Assembly: GCF_029853675.1 (NCBI RefSeq)
Contig: NZ_CP122539.1
Span: forward strand, 1,109,001 to 1,173,000
Source: Tenacibaculum tangerinum
Lineage (GTDB): Bacteria; Bacteroidota; Bacteroidia; Flavobacteriales; Flavobacteriaceae
Direction: 5' to 3'
DNA: 64,000 bases
The notes under the pieces are model-generated. The model searched no databases. It saw only the letters and a program-made list of their open reading frames with translations, and was not told the DNA's origin. The translations under genes and the position numbers were made by a program. The first letter of the stretch is position 1. The number at the start of each line of letters is the position of its first letter. Shown here piece by piece: positions 8,523 to 18,169 of this stretch.

Positions 8523-9418
8523 TGAGTGACTCTATTCTAAATATAATTCAGTGGAAAAAAATAGTATACTTTGTTTTTATCCTCTTTTTATTTAAGTTTT
8601 GTTTTTTATATGGTTATGGTTTTGAAACAACACTTTCATTTTTTGACTTAGGCTTATTATCATTATCAAGTATCTTCTTTTTAGCTTCTGGCTACTTAAC
8701 ACGATTTCTATTTAGAACTCCGCAGAAAAAAACAAATCTTTCTTTACAAAAAGTAAAGAAGGTTTCTATTTACTTGATGCTTATCGGTATTTTAATAGGT
8801 GTCTTATTATCTTTTAAAATAGATAAAATACACTATAGCCTTATATTTATTATTTGTCCTATTTTAGTATATCTGTACTCTACAAATAATACTAAAAAAA
8901 GTTTTTTTAGCAATATCGTTACCTCTTTTTTAAAACCTTTTGCTATTATTACTTTGTGGTGGTTTGATTCTCCTGTTAATTTATCTAAAGAACAATGGGA
9001 TTTGCTTTATTACCTCCAATTAATTACCATCATCTATGCTATTATATCTTTTTTGAGTAATATTGTTTTAGGCATCATTACAGATATTATTAATATTAAT
9101 GAAGATAACTTTAACAAACAAAACACATTACCCATCGTATTGGGTCGAAAAAGAGCAAAAAACATAGCACTTATGCTTTCTATTATAGTTTTTGTTTTTG
9201 TGCTTTCTATTGCTATTGCTTGTATGGAAAATAAATTTATTTTAAAAACTATTATTTTTCTGGGCACCTTGCCAGAACTTTATTTTATTTACCGCCTTAT
9301 GAATGCTTCAGAACTAAAAGATTATAAAAAACTATATGCTACAGGTAAAGTTCTTTTATTTTTGGCATTATTAAGTATTCCTATAATAGCTTATTACTTT
9401 AAGTATGTTATCAGCTAA
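8522..9418 (+). CDS. UbiA-family prenyltransferase-like membrane protein, first Asp motif degenerate
   Basis: 298 residues with about eight membrane segments. The TLPIVLGRKRAKN segment after a DI...ED motif matches the second aspartate-rich loop of UbiA prenyltransferases. The first loop, where NDxxDxxxD should be, reads ASGYLTRFLFRTPQKK and has no aspartate. Flavobacterial homologues next to maf are often called geranylgeranylglycerol-phosphate geranylgeranyltransferase. With the Mg-binding motif lost, activity is doubtful. It overlaps smpB by one base and maf by 14 bases, so the three form an operon. Confidence 0.6.
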   Translation: MSDSILNIIQWKKIVYFVFILFLFKFCFLYGYGFETTLSFFDLGLLSLSSIFFLASGYLTRFLFRTPQKKTNLSLQKVKKVSIYLMLIGILIGVLLSFKIDKIHYSLIFIICPILVYLYSTNNTKKSFFSNIVTSFLKPFAIITLWWFDSPVNLSKEQWDLLYYLQLITIIYAIISFLSNIVLGIITDIININEDNFNKQNTLPIVLGRKRAKNIALMLSIIVFVFVLSIAIACMENKFILKTIIFLGTLPELYFIYRLMNASELKDYKKLYATGKVLLFLALLSIPIIAYYFKYVIS

Positions 9419-9986
9419 GTTACATAAATACAATGTGATTCTTGCTTCTAAATCACCCAGAAGACAAACACTGCTTAAAAGTTTAGATATTTCCTTTACA
9501 GTTGATACTAAAGAGGTAGAAGAACTGTATCCAGATAAATTGAAGCACAGCGAGATAACTGATTATTTAGCAGATTTAAAAGCGATTCCTTTTAAAAAAG
9601 AACTCAAATCAAATGATTTATTAATCACATCTGACACCATTGTTTGGATAGATAACAAAGCACTTGGAAAACCAAAAAACTATGAAGAAGCCTATCAAAT
9701 GCTTAAAAAATTGTCTGGAACAACTCATGAAGTAATTACTTCTATATGCATAACTAGCAGTTTTTTTCAACATACTTTGAACGATACCACTATTGTTCAC
9801 TTTAGAAAGTTGTTAGATGAAGAAATTGATTATTATATACAAACATACAAACCCTTCGATAAAGCTGGTGCTTATGGTATACAAGAATGGATAGGAAAAA
9901 TTGGAATTACTAAAATTGAAGGAAGTTATTTTAATGTGATGGGATTTCCTGTTCATAAACTTTATAAAGAATTATCAAAATTGTAA
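9405..9986 (+). CDS. maf: Maf-like nucleotide pyrophosphatase
   Basis: 193 residues. The N-terminal VILASKSPRRQTLL is the Maf nucleotide-binding signature, SDTIVW carries the metal-binding aspartate, and DKAGAYGIQEW matches the second signature. Family members hydrolyse non-canonical or modified NTPs such as dTTP/UTP or m7GTP to monophosphates. The start overlaps the preceding gene by 14 bases. The dTTP or m7GTP subtype cannot be decided safely here. Confidence 0.93.
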   Translation: MLSAKLHKYNVILASKSPRRQTLLKSLDISFTVDTKEVEELYPDKLKHSEITDYLADLKAIPFKKELKSNDLLITSDTIVWIDNKALGKPKNYEEAYQMLKKLSGTTHEVITSICITSSFFQHTLNDTTIVHFRKLLDEEIDYYIQTYKPFDKAGAYGIQEWIGKIGITKIEGSYFNVMGFPVHKLYKELSKL

Positions 9987-10041
9987 CTTTACCTTTTTAT
10001 AAAATACTATTTTTGACACGTATTTACACAACACAAACTAA

Positions 10042-10992
10042 ATGAAAAAATATACTTACACAGAAAAAAAAGATACCCGCTCTGGGTTTGGTGATGGTTT
10101 AACAGAGTTAGGACAAAAAAATCCTGACGTGGTAGCTTTATGTGCTGACTTAACAGGGTCTTTAAAAATGAATGAATTTGCTGAAAATCATCCTGAACGC
10201 TTTTTTCAAGTAGGAATAGCAGAGGCAAACATGATAGGAATTGCTGCTGGGTTGACCATTGGAGGTAAAATTCCATTTACGGGTACATTTGCTAACTTTT
10301 CAACTGGTAGAGTTTATGATCAAATTCGTCAATCAGTCGCTTATTCTGACAAAAATGTGAAAATTTGTGCCTCTCATGCAGGATTAACTCTAGGAGAAGA
10401 CGGTGCAACTCATCAAATTTTAGAAGATATTGGATTGATGAAAATGCTACCAGGAATGACCGTAATTAATACTTGTGATTACAGCCAAACCAAAGCAGCA
10501 ACATTAGCAATTGCTGAACATAAGGGGCCTGTTTACTTACGTTTTGGAAGACCAAAAGTACCTGTATTCATGACCGATCAACCTTTTGAAATAGGAAAAG
10601 CTATTCAACTAACAGAAGGAAACGATGTAACTATTGTAGCTACAGGACATTTGGTATGGAAAGCTTTAGAGGCTGCCGAAGCACTAGAAGCTAAAGGCAT
10701 TACCGCAGAAGTGATAAACATTCACACCATAAAACCTTTAGATGAAGAAGCAATTTTGAAATCTGTTGCTAAAACAAAATGTATCGTTACTGCCGAAGAA
10801 CATAATAAATATGGAGGTTTAGGTGAAAGTGTTGCTCGTTGTTTAGCCACTAACAACCCTACTCCGCAAGAGTTTGTCGCTGTAAATGATAGTTTTGGTG
10901 AATCTGCTACACCAGATCAGTTGATGGAAAAATATGGTTTAGATGATGCAGCCATTATTAAAGCAGTAGAAAAAGTAATTTCAAGAAAATAA
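10042..10992 (+). CDS. Transketolase, C-terminal subunit
   Basis: 316 residues corresponding to the pyrimidine-binding and C-terminal domains of transketolase or DXS-like enzymes. The catalytic glutamate lies in [15 protein letters not shown], and the segments [14 protein letters not shown] and [10 protein letters not shown] follow. The C-terminal domain (about 190-316) has the usual VIATGHLV start. In split transketolases an N-terminal ThDP-diphosphate-binding subunit of about 280 residues is needed and is usually encoded just upstream. Here maf lies upstream, so the partner must be elsewhere. A terminator follows the gene. Confidence 0.9.
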   Translation: MKKYTYTEKKDTRSGFGDGLTELGQKNPDVVALCADLTGSLKMNEFAENHPERFFQVGIAEANMIGIAAGLTIGGKIPFTGTFANFSTGRVYDQIRQSVAYSDKNVKICASHAGLTLGEDGATHQILEDIGLMKMLPGMTVINTCDYSQTKAATLAIAEHKGPVYLRFGRPKVPVFMTDQPFEIGKAIQLTEGNDVTIVATGHLVWKALEAAEALEAKGITAEVINIHTIKPLDEEAILKSVAKTKCIVTAEEHNKYGGLGESVARCLATNNPTPQEFVAVNDSFGESATPDQLMEKYGLDDAAIIKAVEKVISRK

Positions 10993-11015
10993 ATACCACT
11001 CACAAAACAATAAAT

Positions 11016-11047
11016 GCATCACTTTTTTGGTTAAAAGTGATGTGTTT
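11016..11047 (+). terminator. Rho-independent terminator after the transketolase subunit
   Basis: Inverted repeat CATCACTTTT / AAAAGTGATG with a six-base loop and a following T-run, 24 bases after the stop. Confidence 0.85.
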
Positions 11048-11090
11048 TTGTATAAGAAAAAATGTTTAACCTAAGTATAAATAATAATAA

Positions 11091-11717
11091 ATGAAAAAAA
11101 CAATTTTTATATTGTGCCTTCTAATAGGAGGTTTACAATTAGCACAAAGTCAACTACAAGGAGGTATTAAAGGAGGTATCAATTATAACTCCGATTCTTT
11201 TTCTGATGTAAAAGATGATGTGTTTGATGGAGCAAAAAGTAAAACCGGTTTTCATGCAGGAGCATGGATGCGAATAAAAATTCCTACTACTGGTCTGTAT
11301 GTTAGACCTGAGTTAGTATACACACAATTAAACAATGAAGTAATATATTATCCTGAAGGTAAACTAGTTAACTCTTTAAACAATCAAAAGGTAACTTATG
11401 AAGTTCAAAAAATAGATATTCCTGTCTTATTAGGAATTAATTTTTTAGAAGTAGGACACGCTTTTGCTGGTCCTTCCTTTCAGTATATTTTAGACTCTGA
11501 TTTTGATATAGAACAGTTAAAACAAATAAATTCTGACGGATTTTCTGTTGGTTTACAGCTTGGTGCTGGTGTAGAGTTTGGTAAACTAGGGATTGATGTT
11601 CGCTGGGAAAGAGCTTTGTCAGATACCGAAGCTGAATTTGTAGACTCAACATTTGGAACTGTTAATTTTGACACCCGAGTAGATCAGATTATTTTAGGAC
11701 TCTCTTACAGGTTTTAA
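11091..11717 (+). CDS. PorT-like outer-membrane beta-barrel protein
   Basis: 208 residues. A cleavable signal peptide (about 1-20, ending AQSQ) is followed by alternating hydrophobic beta strands: GGIKGGINYNSDSF, TGFHAGAWMRI, LYVRPELVYTQ and a terminal aromatic strand IILGLSYRF, the C-terminal signature of barrel insertion by BamA. It fits the outer-membrane beta-barrel family PF13568/PorT-like. Function is not known beyond an outer-membrane location. Own terminator downstream. Confidence 0.8.
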   Translation: MKKTIFILCLLIGGLQLAQSQLQGGIKGGINYNSDSFSDVKDDVFDGAKSKTGFHAGAWMRIKIPTTGLYVRPELVYTQLNNEVIYYPEGKLVNSLNNQKVTYEVQKIDIPVLLGINFLEVGHAFAGPSFQYILDSDFDIEQLKQINSDGFSVGLQLGAGVEFGKLGIDVRWERALSDTEAEFVDSTFGTVNFDTRVDQIILGLSYRF

Positions 11718-12160
11718 AGCATGAATGGTATCAAATAACCACTACAGTTTTTATTAGAAGTAAAGCTATAAAAGTCTCTCAAAATACAGTTGTTTGTTGA
11801 GAGACTTTTTTTTATTGTGATTTCTTATTGTTTTCGTATTTGCTCAAATGCTAATATTCTACAAGAAGTGTGTAGTATTTTGAATATTGTGAATAACAAT
11901 ACTTTGCTGCACATTTTTTAAATTGAAAACTGGGTATTACTTAAAAAATTAAGATGGTTGTATAGGTTTGAAGCACTATCTAGCTTTTAGAATGATCTTG
12001 ACCTTTGCTTTTGAAATAGTATAATTGAAAAACTAGAAGGTTAGTGAATAGATACCTGCGTTACTACGCATACATTACAAACATAAATAGTAATCAGATA
12101 GGTTGTATTTCTTTTATATATTATTTTAGTTATAAGACGCACTAAAAGAAAACAATATCT
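11718..12160. other. Non-coding gap of 443 bp between convergent genes
   Basis: Contains the terminator at 11770-11813. The rest is AT-rich with no ORF of interest, no repeat and no RNA gene that I can recognise. Confidence 0.5.
11770..11813 (+). terminator. Rho-independent terminator of the barrel protein gene
   Basis: Arms AAAGTCTCTCAA and TTGAGAGACTTT around a loop of about 14 bases, followed by a run of eight T. Confidence 0.85.
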
Positions 12161-14276
12161 CTAACTAATATTACTCCAAATCCCACTTGTTTTCCGAAGT
12201 TTTTCATAAGCTTTTCGCAGACTAGAGTTTTTTGTTTCTGACAAGTTAGGGTCTTCTTGTAGTATGCCTATCGCCACTTTACGCGCTTTATGCAATATCG
12301 GACTATCTTTAACTACATCTGCTATTTTAAGATTTAACACCCCACTTTGTTGCGTTCCCATAATATTTCCAGGACCTCGAAGTTTTAAATCCACTTCTGC
12401 TATTTTAAATCCGTCGGTAGTTTCTACCATGGTTTGTAAGCGCGTTTTTCCATCAGAAGATAATTTATAACTCGATAATAAAATACAATAGCTCTGCTCT
12501 GCTCCACGCCCCACTCTACCTCGTAATTGATGCAATTGACTTAATCCGAAACGTTCAGCACTTTCAATTACCATAACAGAAGCATTGGGTACATTTACCC
12601 CTACTTCAATAACCGTAGTGGCTACCATAATTTGAGTATCACCTTTGGCAAAGCGTTCCATTTCATAATCTTTATCAGCAGGTTTCATTTGCCCATGAAC
12701 AATACTTATTTGATAGTTCGGAGGAGGAAACTCCCGAGAAATACTTTCGTAACCATCCATTAAATCCTTATAATCCATCGCTTCTGATTCTTGAATTAAA
12801 GGATATACCACATAGGCTTGCCGTCCTTTAGCGATTTCATCTTTTAAAAACTTAAAAACACCTAACCGATTGCTATCATAACGGTGTACTGTTTTAATTT
12901 CTTTACGACCAGGAGGCAGTTCATCAATTACAGAAATATCCAAATCGCCATAAACCGACATTGCCAAGGTTCTCGGTATCGGTGTCGCAGTCATTACCAA
13001 AATATGTGGAGGAATAGCCCCTGCATGCGATGGGCTTCCTTTTTCCCATAACTTTCGTCTCTGTGCTACTCCAAACCGATGTTGCTCATCAATAATCGCA
13101 ATACCAAGGTTTTTAAATTGTACTTTATCTTCTAAAATAGCATGCGTTCCTATAAGAATGTGTAACGAACCATCTTCTAAGCCTTCATGTATTTCTCTAC
13201 GTTTTTTAACTTTTGAAGAACCTGTAAGCAATTCAACTTTAATAGCGGTATTTTCTAATAATTCTACTATTCCGTTATAGTGCTGTATGGCTAAAATTTC
13301 GGTGGGAGCCATGATTGTCGCCTGATAACCGTTATCAATCGCTAACAGCATCGTTAACAATGCTACAATCGTTTTACCAGAACCTACATCACCTTGTAGC
13401 AAGCGATTCATGTGTGCACCAGACCCTACGTCTTTACGAATTTCTTTCAATACTCTTTTTTGAGCTTCGGTTAAATCAAAAGGTAAATGATGGTTATAAA
13501 AGTTGGTAAACTCATCTCCTACCTGTTCAAAAACAAAACCTTTGAGCTTTGATTTTCGAATGAGTTTTTTCTGTAGCAATTGCAACTGAATAAAGAATAA
13601 CTCCTCAAACTTCAATCGGTATTGTGCTTTGGCTAGTAATTCTTGATTTTTCGGAAAGTGAATGTTTAATAGCGATTCCTTTTTACCCAAAAACTGATGT
13701 TCCTCTATAAAATAAGCTGGAAAAGTTTCTTCAATTTGATTATACGCTTGCTGAAACAAGTCTCTGAATCATCGTACGCATGACTTTATTAGTTATTCCT
13801 TTTGTACTTAATTTTTCAGTAGAAGGATACACGGGTTGCATCGCCATTTGCAGCTTGCTTTTGTACTCTTTGACTGTTTCCATTTCTGGGTGTGGCATAT
13901 TAGGAATACCATTATACCAATTGAGTTTTCCATAAATTACATACGGAACATTAACCTGTAAACTATCTTTAATCCATTTTACACCTTTAAACCAAACCAA
14001 GTCCATAGTACCTGTAGCATCTGAAAAAGTAGCCACTAACCTACTGCCTCTTTTTTGCTTTACAGTTTTTACACCTGTTATTTTTCCTACAATTTGTACT
14101 TCGGCAGAATTTTGTTGCAACTGATTAATCGTATAAAACTGTGTTTTATCAATATACCTAAACGGAAAAAGATGCAACAAGTCATTACACGTTTTAATTC
14201 CTAGTTCGGTATGTAACAACGCTGCTCTAGCTGTACTGACTCCTTTTATATATGTTACAGGATGGTTTAAATTCAT
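12161..14276 (-). pseudogene. recG: ATP-dependent DNA helicase RecG, split by a +1 frameshift
   Basis: Two overlapping minus-strand frames together make a RecG of about 700 residues. The 5' frame (13740-14276, 178 aa) holds the wedge/OB domain and ends MRTMIQRLVSASV. The 3' frame (12161-13759) has Walker A LLQGDVGSGKT, DEQH, MTATPIPRTLA and the RecG C-terminal GRVGRG and TQQSGVLNLKIAD blocks. An extra base at 13757 (G on the minus strand, inside a T-run) explains the break: removing it gives MIQRL-FQQAYNQ with family spacing. RecG remodels stalled forks and Holliday junctions. Either the gene is inactivated, or this is a sequencing indel. Unrelated to the divergent gene at 14338. Confidence 0.85.
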
Positions 14277-14311
14277 TAAGAACGAAAATACAAAAAGCCA
14301 TTAAAATCAAC

Positions 14312-14319
14312 TATCTTTG
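14312..14319 (+). promoter_or_regulatory. Bacteroidota -7 promoter element before the rRNA methyltransferase
   Basis: TATCTTTG followed by CAC, 18 bases before the ATG at 14338. It shares the extended TAnnTTTGCAC form with several other promoters in the window. Confidence 0.5.
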
Positions 14320-14337
14320 CACTCTTAAATTCATCAA

Positions 14338-15549
14338 ATGAGATTACATAGAAACTTGGTTTTCGCGGTTATTGATAGCTTACGCGATATTTTTAATGAA
14401 GATGTGTATGCCGATAAAGCTGTTGAAAAAGCATTGAAGAGAGATAAACGCTGGGGAGCACGTGATAGAAAGTTCGTTGCTGAAACGATTTACGAAATCG
14501 TTCGTTGGAAACGTTTGTATGCTGAAATAGCCAACGTAAAAGCACCCTATTCTCGTCCTGATTTATGGAGAATGTTTGCTGTTTGGTGCGTGTTAAAAGG
14601 AATTCAATTACCTGATTGGAATCAAATTGAGCCTACCCCTACCAGACGAATCAAAGGAAAATTTGATGAGCTACTAAAAATAAGAAAGTTCAGAGAGTCT
14701 ATTCCTGATTGGATGGACGAAGTAGGCGTACAAGAATTAGGAGAAGAAGTTTGGACGAAAGAAATAGCTGCATTGAATAAGCAAGCAGAGGTTATTTTAC
14801 GTACAAACACGTTAAATACTACAAAAACTCATTTACAAAAACAATTAGCTTCTGAAGGAATTGACACTGAAACTATCAAAGGCTATGACGATGCTTTAAA
14901 ATTAGTAGAAAGGGCCAATGTTTTTAAAACGGAAGCTTTTAAAAAAGGGTTGTTTGAAGTACAAGATGCCTCATCGCAGTTGGTAGCACCTTATTTAGAG
15001 GTAGAACCAGGAATGAAAGTAGTCGATACCTGTGCAGGTGCGGGTGGTAAAACCTTGCACTTAGCCTCGTTAATGAAAAATAAAGGACAAATTATAGCCA
15101 TGGATATTTACGAAAGTAAATTGAAAAAGCTAAAAGTGCGTGCTCGAAGAAATGGTGCTCATAATATCGATACTCGTGTAATTGATTCTACGAAAGTAAT
15201 TAAGAAGCTACACGAAAAAGTAGATAGAGTTTTAATTGACGCTCCGTGTTCTGGTTTAGGAGTCATCCGAAGAAACCCTGATAGCAAATGGAAATTACAA
15301 CCTGAGTTTTTAGATGAGATTCGTGGTACACAACAAGAGGTATTACAACAGTACTCGAAAATGGTAAAACCAGGGGGTAAAATGGTGTATGCCACTTGCT
15401 CGGTATTGCCTTCTGAAAACCAACAACAAGTAGCCTTCTTTTTAGCTTCTGATGCAGGTAAAGATTTTGCCTTTGTAAAAGATAAAAAAGTACTATCGCA
15501 TGTATCTGGTTACGACGGTTTTTACATGGCTCTTCTAGAAAGAAAGTAG
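14338..15549 (+). CDS. RsmB/NOP-family rRNA (cytosine-5) methyltransferase
   Basis: 403 residues. An N-terminal NusB-like helical part (about 1-150) is followed by a Rossmann methyltransferase domain. The SAM loop is VVDTCAGAGGKTLHLA (motif I), then DAPCSGLGVIRRNPD (motif IV with one active cysteine) and YATCSVLPSENQ (motif VI with the catalytic cysteine). The two-cysteine arrangement is diagnostic for RNA m5C methyltransferases. The target, probably 16S rRNA, is inferred from the family. Promoter at 14312 and terminator at 15574 make it a single-gene unit. Confidence 0.88.
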   Translation: MRLHRNLVFAVIDSLRDIFNEDVYADKAVEKALKRDKRWGARDRKFVAETIYEIVRWKRLYAEIANVKAPYSRPDLWRMFAVWCVLKGIQLPDWNQIEPTPTRRIKGKFDELLKIRKFRESIPDWMDEVGVQELGEEVWTKEIAALNKQAEVILRTNTLNTTKTHLQKQLASEGIDTETIKGYDDALKLVERANVFKTEAFKKGLFEVQDASSQLVAPYLEVEPGMKVVDTCAGAGGKTLHLASLMKNKGQIIAMDIYESKLKKLKVRARRNGAHNIDTRVIDSTKVIKKLHEKVDRVLIDAPCSGLGVIRRNPDSKWKLQPEFLDEIRGTQQEVLQQYSKMVKPGGKMVYATCSVLPSENQQQVAFFLASDAGKDFAFVKDKKVLSHVSGYDGFYMALLERK

Positions 15550-15573
15550 GCTATAAAAGTAACTATAGTAAAA

Positions 15574-15601
15574 AAGGCTCGGGATAATATCTCGAGCCTT
15601 T
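15574..15601 (+). terminator. Rho-independent terminator of the rRNA methyltransferase gene
   Basis: Arms AAGGCTCG(G)GAT and ATCTCGAGCCTT with a short loop, ending in a T-containing tail 25 bases after the stop. Confidence 0.8.
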
Positions 15602-15774
15602 CCTTTCAATCAACTATTAAAAACTAACGAATCACTAAACAATACTTGTTAAGTAATTTGTATATATACGACGATTGTTTACCAATGTTGTTACAGCGAC
15701 TACCTGTATTTAACATTATTTTAAGATGAAAGTATAACTACTTTTTCACCTCTTTAACAACTATTGTTGTTCAA
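15602..15774. other. Leader region before a small membrane ORF
   Basis: AT-rich sequence with no recognisable gene. At 15726 an ATG opens a three-codon ORF; one base fewer in its A-run would place it in frame with the small ORF at 15775 and extend that protein by 16 residues. Confidence 0.3.
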
Positions 15775-15906
15775 ATGTTGTGTAACTTATTTATAAGTAA
15801 AGCGGCTGAAGTATACGGGCCAGGAAACGTTCTTTTACCTATAATGGTACTCATTATTGGAGTATTTTTATTAATACATTCGAAAAAGGCAATAGCCAAA
15901 AGTTAG
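15775..15906 (+). CDS. Possible 43-residue single-pass membrane protein
   Basis: The ATG at 15775 opens 43 codons. The middle segment VLLPIMVLIIGVFLLIH is a clear membrane helix, followed by a basic tail KKAIAKS, so the C-terminus should face the cytoplasm. A plus-strand terminator starts 30 bases after the stop, which supports transcription in this direction. It could instead be the remnant of a slightly longer gene broken by an A-run indel at 15728-15731. I do not recognise a family. Confidence 0.4.
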   Translation: MLCNLFISKAAEVYGPGNVLLPIMVLIIGVFLLIHSKKAIAKS

Positions 15907-15935
15907 CTGTCTTAGTACTAAGAACGATACAATTT

Positions 15936-15964
15936 GATGCTGTCTTTTCAAGGCAGCATTTTTT
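15936..15964 (+). terminator. Plus-strand terminator after the small membrane ORF
   Basis: Arms GATGCTGtCTT and AAGgCAGCAT with a short loop and a T6 run. It faces the end of the MaoC gene at 15963 and so may also stop that transcript from the other side. Confidence 0.7.
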
Positions 15965-16424
15965 ACTCAAATAGCACAAAAATAAACTCTGCAACGCAAG
16001 CTGGTTTTTCTTGTCCTTTTATTTCTATCGTGCAATCAAAAGTTAGCTTTTTACCGCTGTGAAAATCTTGTACTTGTTTAACAGAACTCATTAGACGCAA
16101 TTCACTATTTACAGGTACCGGATTTGGAAAACGAACTTTATTCAATCCGTAGTTTAAGCCCATGGTTACACTTTTAACTTCAAATTGTTTAGAGATTAGT
16201 TCTGATAACATAGAAACAGACATGAATCCATGTGCTATGGTTGTTTTTGTCGGAGAATATTTAGCTGCCTTTTCCTCATCAATATGAATCCACTGTTTAT
16301 CGAGTGTAGCATTGGCAAAATCATTAATCATTTGTTGGGTTACAGTATACCACGCTCCTACTGGCAATTGTTTTCCTTCTATGTTAGAAAGTTGTTCTAA
16401 ATTTTCAAAAACTAATTTTTCCAT
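15963..16424 (-). CDS. MaoC-like hotdog-fold dehydratase
   Basis: 153 residues. The hydratase signature is present: an Asp-Xaa4-His type arrangement (FANATLDKQWIHID) and SPTKTTIAHGFMSVSMLS. R-specific enoyl-CoA hydratases of this family hydrate or dehydrate acyl-CoA thioesters in fatty-acid or polyhydroxyalkanoate metabolism. The exact substrate is unknown. The gene is last in a three-gene minus-strand operon after the DEAD helicase and the TRIC-like gene, with a five-base gap to its neighbour. Confidence 0.85.
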   Translation of the reverse strand: MEKLVFENLEQLSNIEGKQLPVGAWYTVTQQMINDFANATLDKQWIHIDEEKAAKYSPTKTTIAHGFMSVSMLSELISKQFEVKSVTMGLNYGLNKVRFPNPVPVNSELRLMSSVKQVQDFHSGKKLTFDCTIEIKGQEKPACVAEFIFVLFE

Positions 16425-16429
16425 CGTTA

Positions 16430-17050
16430 TTATTTACCAAAAATATCCTTTTTAATTCGCGGAAGTTCTAATTTATATTGTACGGCTATCGTTCTTACAA
16501 GAATAATAATACTTGCAGAAATTACAAACACTGCATCTTCATTTATATTAAGTGAATGTAAAAGTAAATATACAACCCCTCCTGTTAAACAGGCAGAGGC
16601 ATAAATCTCTCTATGAAAAATCAACGGAATTTCGTTGGTGAGCACATCTCTAATTACACCTCCCATAACTGCAGAGGACATTCCCATTACCAATGCTATG
16701 AATGGATGTAGGTTAAAATTAAGTCCTTTTTGAACACCTAATAGAGTAAATACACTGATACCAATGGTATCGAATAAAAACATCGTTTTTCTTAAAGGGG
16801 CTATCTTGCTTCTAAATAAGAAAGTTACCACAACGGCTGTTAATATTGTCCAGATATAATTAATATCTCCAATCCAGTTAATAGGATGTGCGTTGATTAG
16901 TACATCTCGCATCATTCCACCACCTACTGCGGTCACGAAAGCAATGATGATGACTCCAAAAACATCAAACTTTTTTCGAATCGCTACCAATGCTCCACTA
17001 ATGGCAAAAGCAAAGGTTCCGGCAATGTCTATGGCGTAAATTACTTCCAT
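16430..17050 (-). CDS. TRIC-type cation channel family membrane protein (UPF0126)
   Basis: 206 residues, about seven membrane segments in two repeated halves, each with a glycine kink followed by an RD pair: GGGMMRDVL (about 44-52) and MGGVIRDVL. This is the YadS/YicG family, related to trimeric intracellular cation channels, located in the inner membrane. The ion selectivity here is inferred from homologues. The start abuts the stop of the helicase gene without a gap, indicating translational coupling. Confidence 0.85.
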   Translation of the reverse strand: MEVIYAIDIAGTFAFAISGALVAIRKKFDVFGVIIIAFVTAVGGGMMRDVLINAHPINWIGDINYIWTILTAVVVTFLFRSKIAPLRKTMFLFDTIGISVFTLLGVQKGLNFNLHPFIALVMGMSSAVMGGVIRDVLTNEIPLIFHREIYASACLTGGVVYLLLHSLNINEDAVFVISASIIILVRTIAVQYKLELPRIKKDIFGK

Positions 17051-18169
17051 TTATATGGATATTTCAGAAAATTGTATTTGCAAGGTTCTTTCTACTTCAG
17101 CTAAACGATTTCTTTCATTTTGAAGAATTAACGCTAAAGAAACACCTCTTTTTCCTGCTCTTGCTGTTCTACCGCTACGGTGTGTGTAATATTCTAATTG
17201 CTCTGGTAATTGATGATGAATCACGAACGCTAAGTTTTGCACATCGATACCTCTGGCAGAAACATCGGTAGATACCAATACTTGAAGGTTTCCGTTTTTA
17301 AAAGCGCGCATTACTTTATCACGCTCTTTTTGTTGCATATCTCCTTCCAACGCTTCAACCGAAAAACCTTCTTCTTTTAACTCTTTTGTTAGTTTTTGGG
17401 CTCCTGCTTTGGTTCTTGAAAAAATAATACCTCTTTCAGCAGGTCTTTTTTCTAAAAACGCAACAACAATACCTGTTTTTTCAGGAATCGTTGTGGTTAC
17501 AAACTGATGTGTAATATTGGCATTTACCAATACATTTTTGTTTACCTCAACTTGTTTTGCTGATGCATTCATGTATTTTTTAATAATACTTCGTATTTCA
17601 TCGGGCATGGTAGCAGAAAACAACCATGTTTTACGAGTACCTGAAGTGTACTTTAAAATTCGATTCAGTTCTAGTTTAAAACCCATACTCAGCATTTCAT
17701 CAGCTTCGTCAAGTACTAAGGTTTTAATATTTTTCAAATCTACTTCGCCTCTTTCAATTAAATCAATCAAGCGTCCGGGTGTAGCCACAATAATGTGGGT
17801 AGTTCTTTTTAAATTATTAATTTGACGTTCAATCTTTTCTCCACCATACACCGCTTCGATAAAAATTTTATCGTCAACATATTTCGTAAATTTGAATAGT
17901 TGCTTCTTTATCTGTTGCACCAGTTCTCTTGTTGGTGATAAAATTAAGGCTTGAACAGTAGCTTTTGAGGCATCTATTTTATCGAGCATTGGTAAGCCGT
18001 AAGCAGCAGTTTTACCTGTTCCTGTTTGCGCCAATCCAATAAAATCTGAATTGTTTTCTAGTAAATACGGGATGGTTTCTTTTTGTACTTCAGTAGGAGT
18101 TATTATTCCTAACTCTTTCAATCCCTTAACATATTCTTTTCGTACTCCTAATGCGGTAAATGTTGTCAT
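17051..18169 (-). CDS. DEAD-box RNA helicase
   Basis: 372 residues. All DEAD-box motifs are in order: the upstream F and Q motif (GIITPTEVQKETIP), motif I AQTGTGKT, PTRELVQQ, TPGRLID, DEAD (EADEMLSMGF), SAT, RGIDVQ and HRSGRTARAGK. It ends soon after motif VI, so the C-terminal RNA-binding extension seen in RhlE or DbpA types is missing. It probably unwinds RNA during ribosome assembly or mRNA decay. It is first in a three-gene operon driven by a TAnnTTTGCAC promoter. Confidence 0.92.
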   Translation of the reverse strand: MTTFTALGVRKEYVKGLKELGIITPTEVQKETIPYLLENNSDFIGLAQTGTGKTAAYGLPMLDKIDASKATVQALILSPTRELVQQIKKQLFKFTKYVDDKIFIEAVYGGEKIERQINNLKRTTHIIVATPGRLIDLIERGEVDLKNIKTLVLDEADEMLSMGFKLELNRILKYTSGTRKTWLFSATMPDEIRSIIKKYMNASAKQVEVNKNVLVNANITHQFVTTTIPEKTGIVVAFLEKRPAERGIIFSRTKAGAQKLTKELKEEGFSVEALEGDMQQKERDKVMRAFKNGNLQVLVSTDVSARGIDVQNLAFVIHHQLPEQLEYYTHRSGRTARAGKRGVSLALILQNERNRLAEVERTLQIQFSEISI

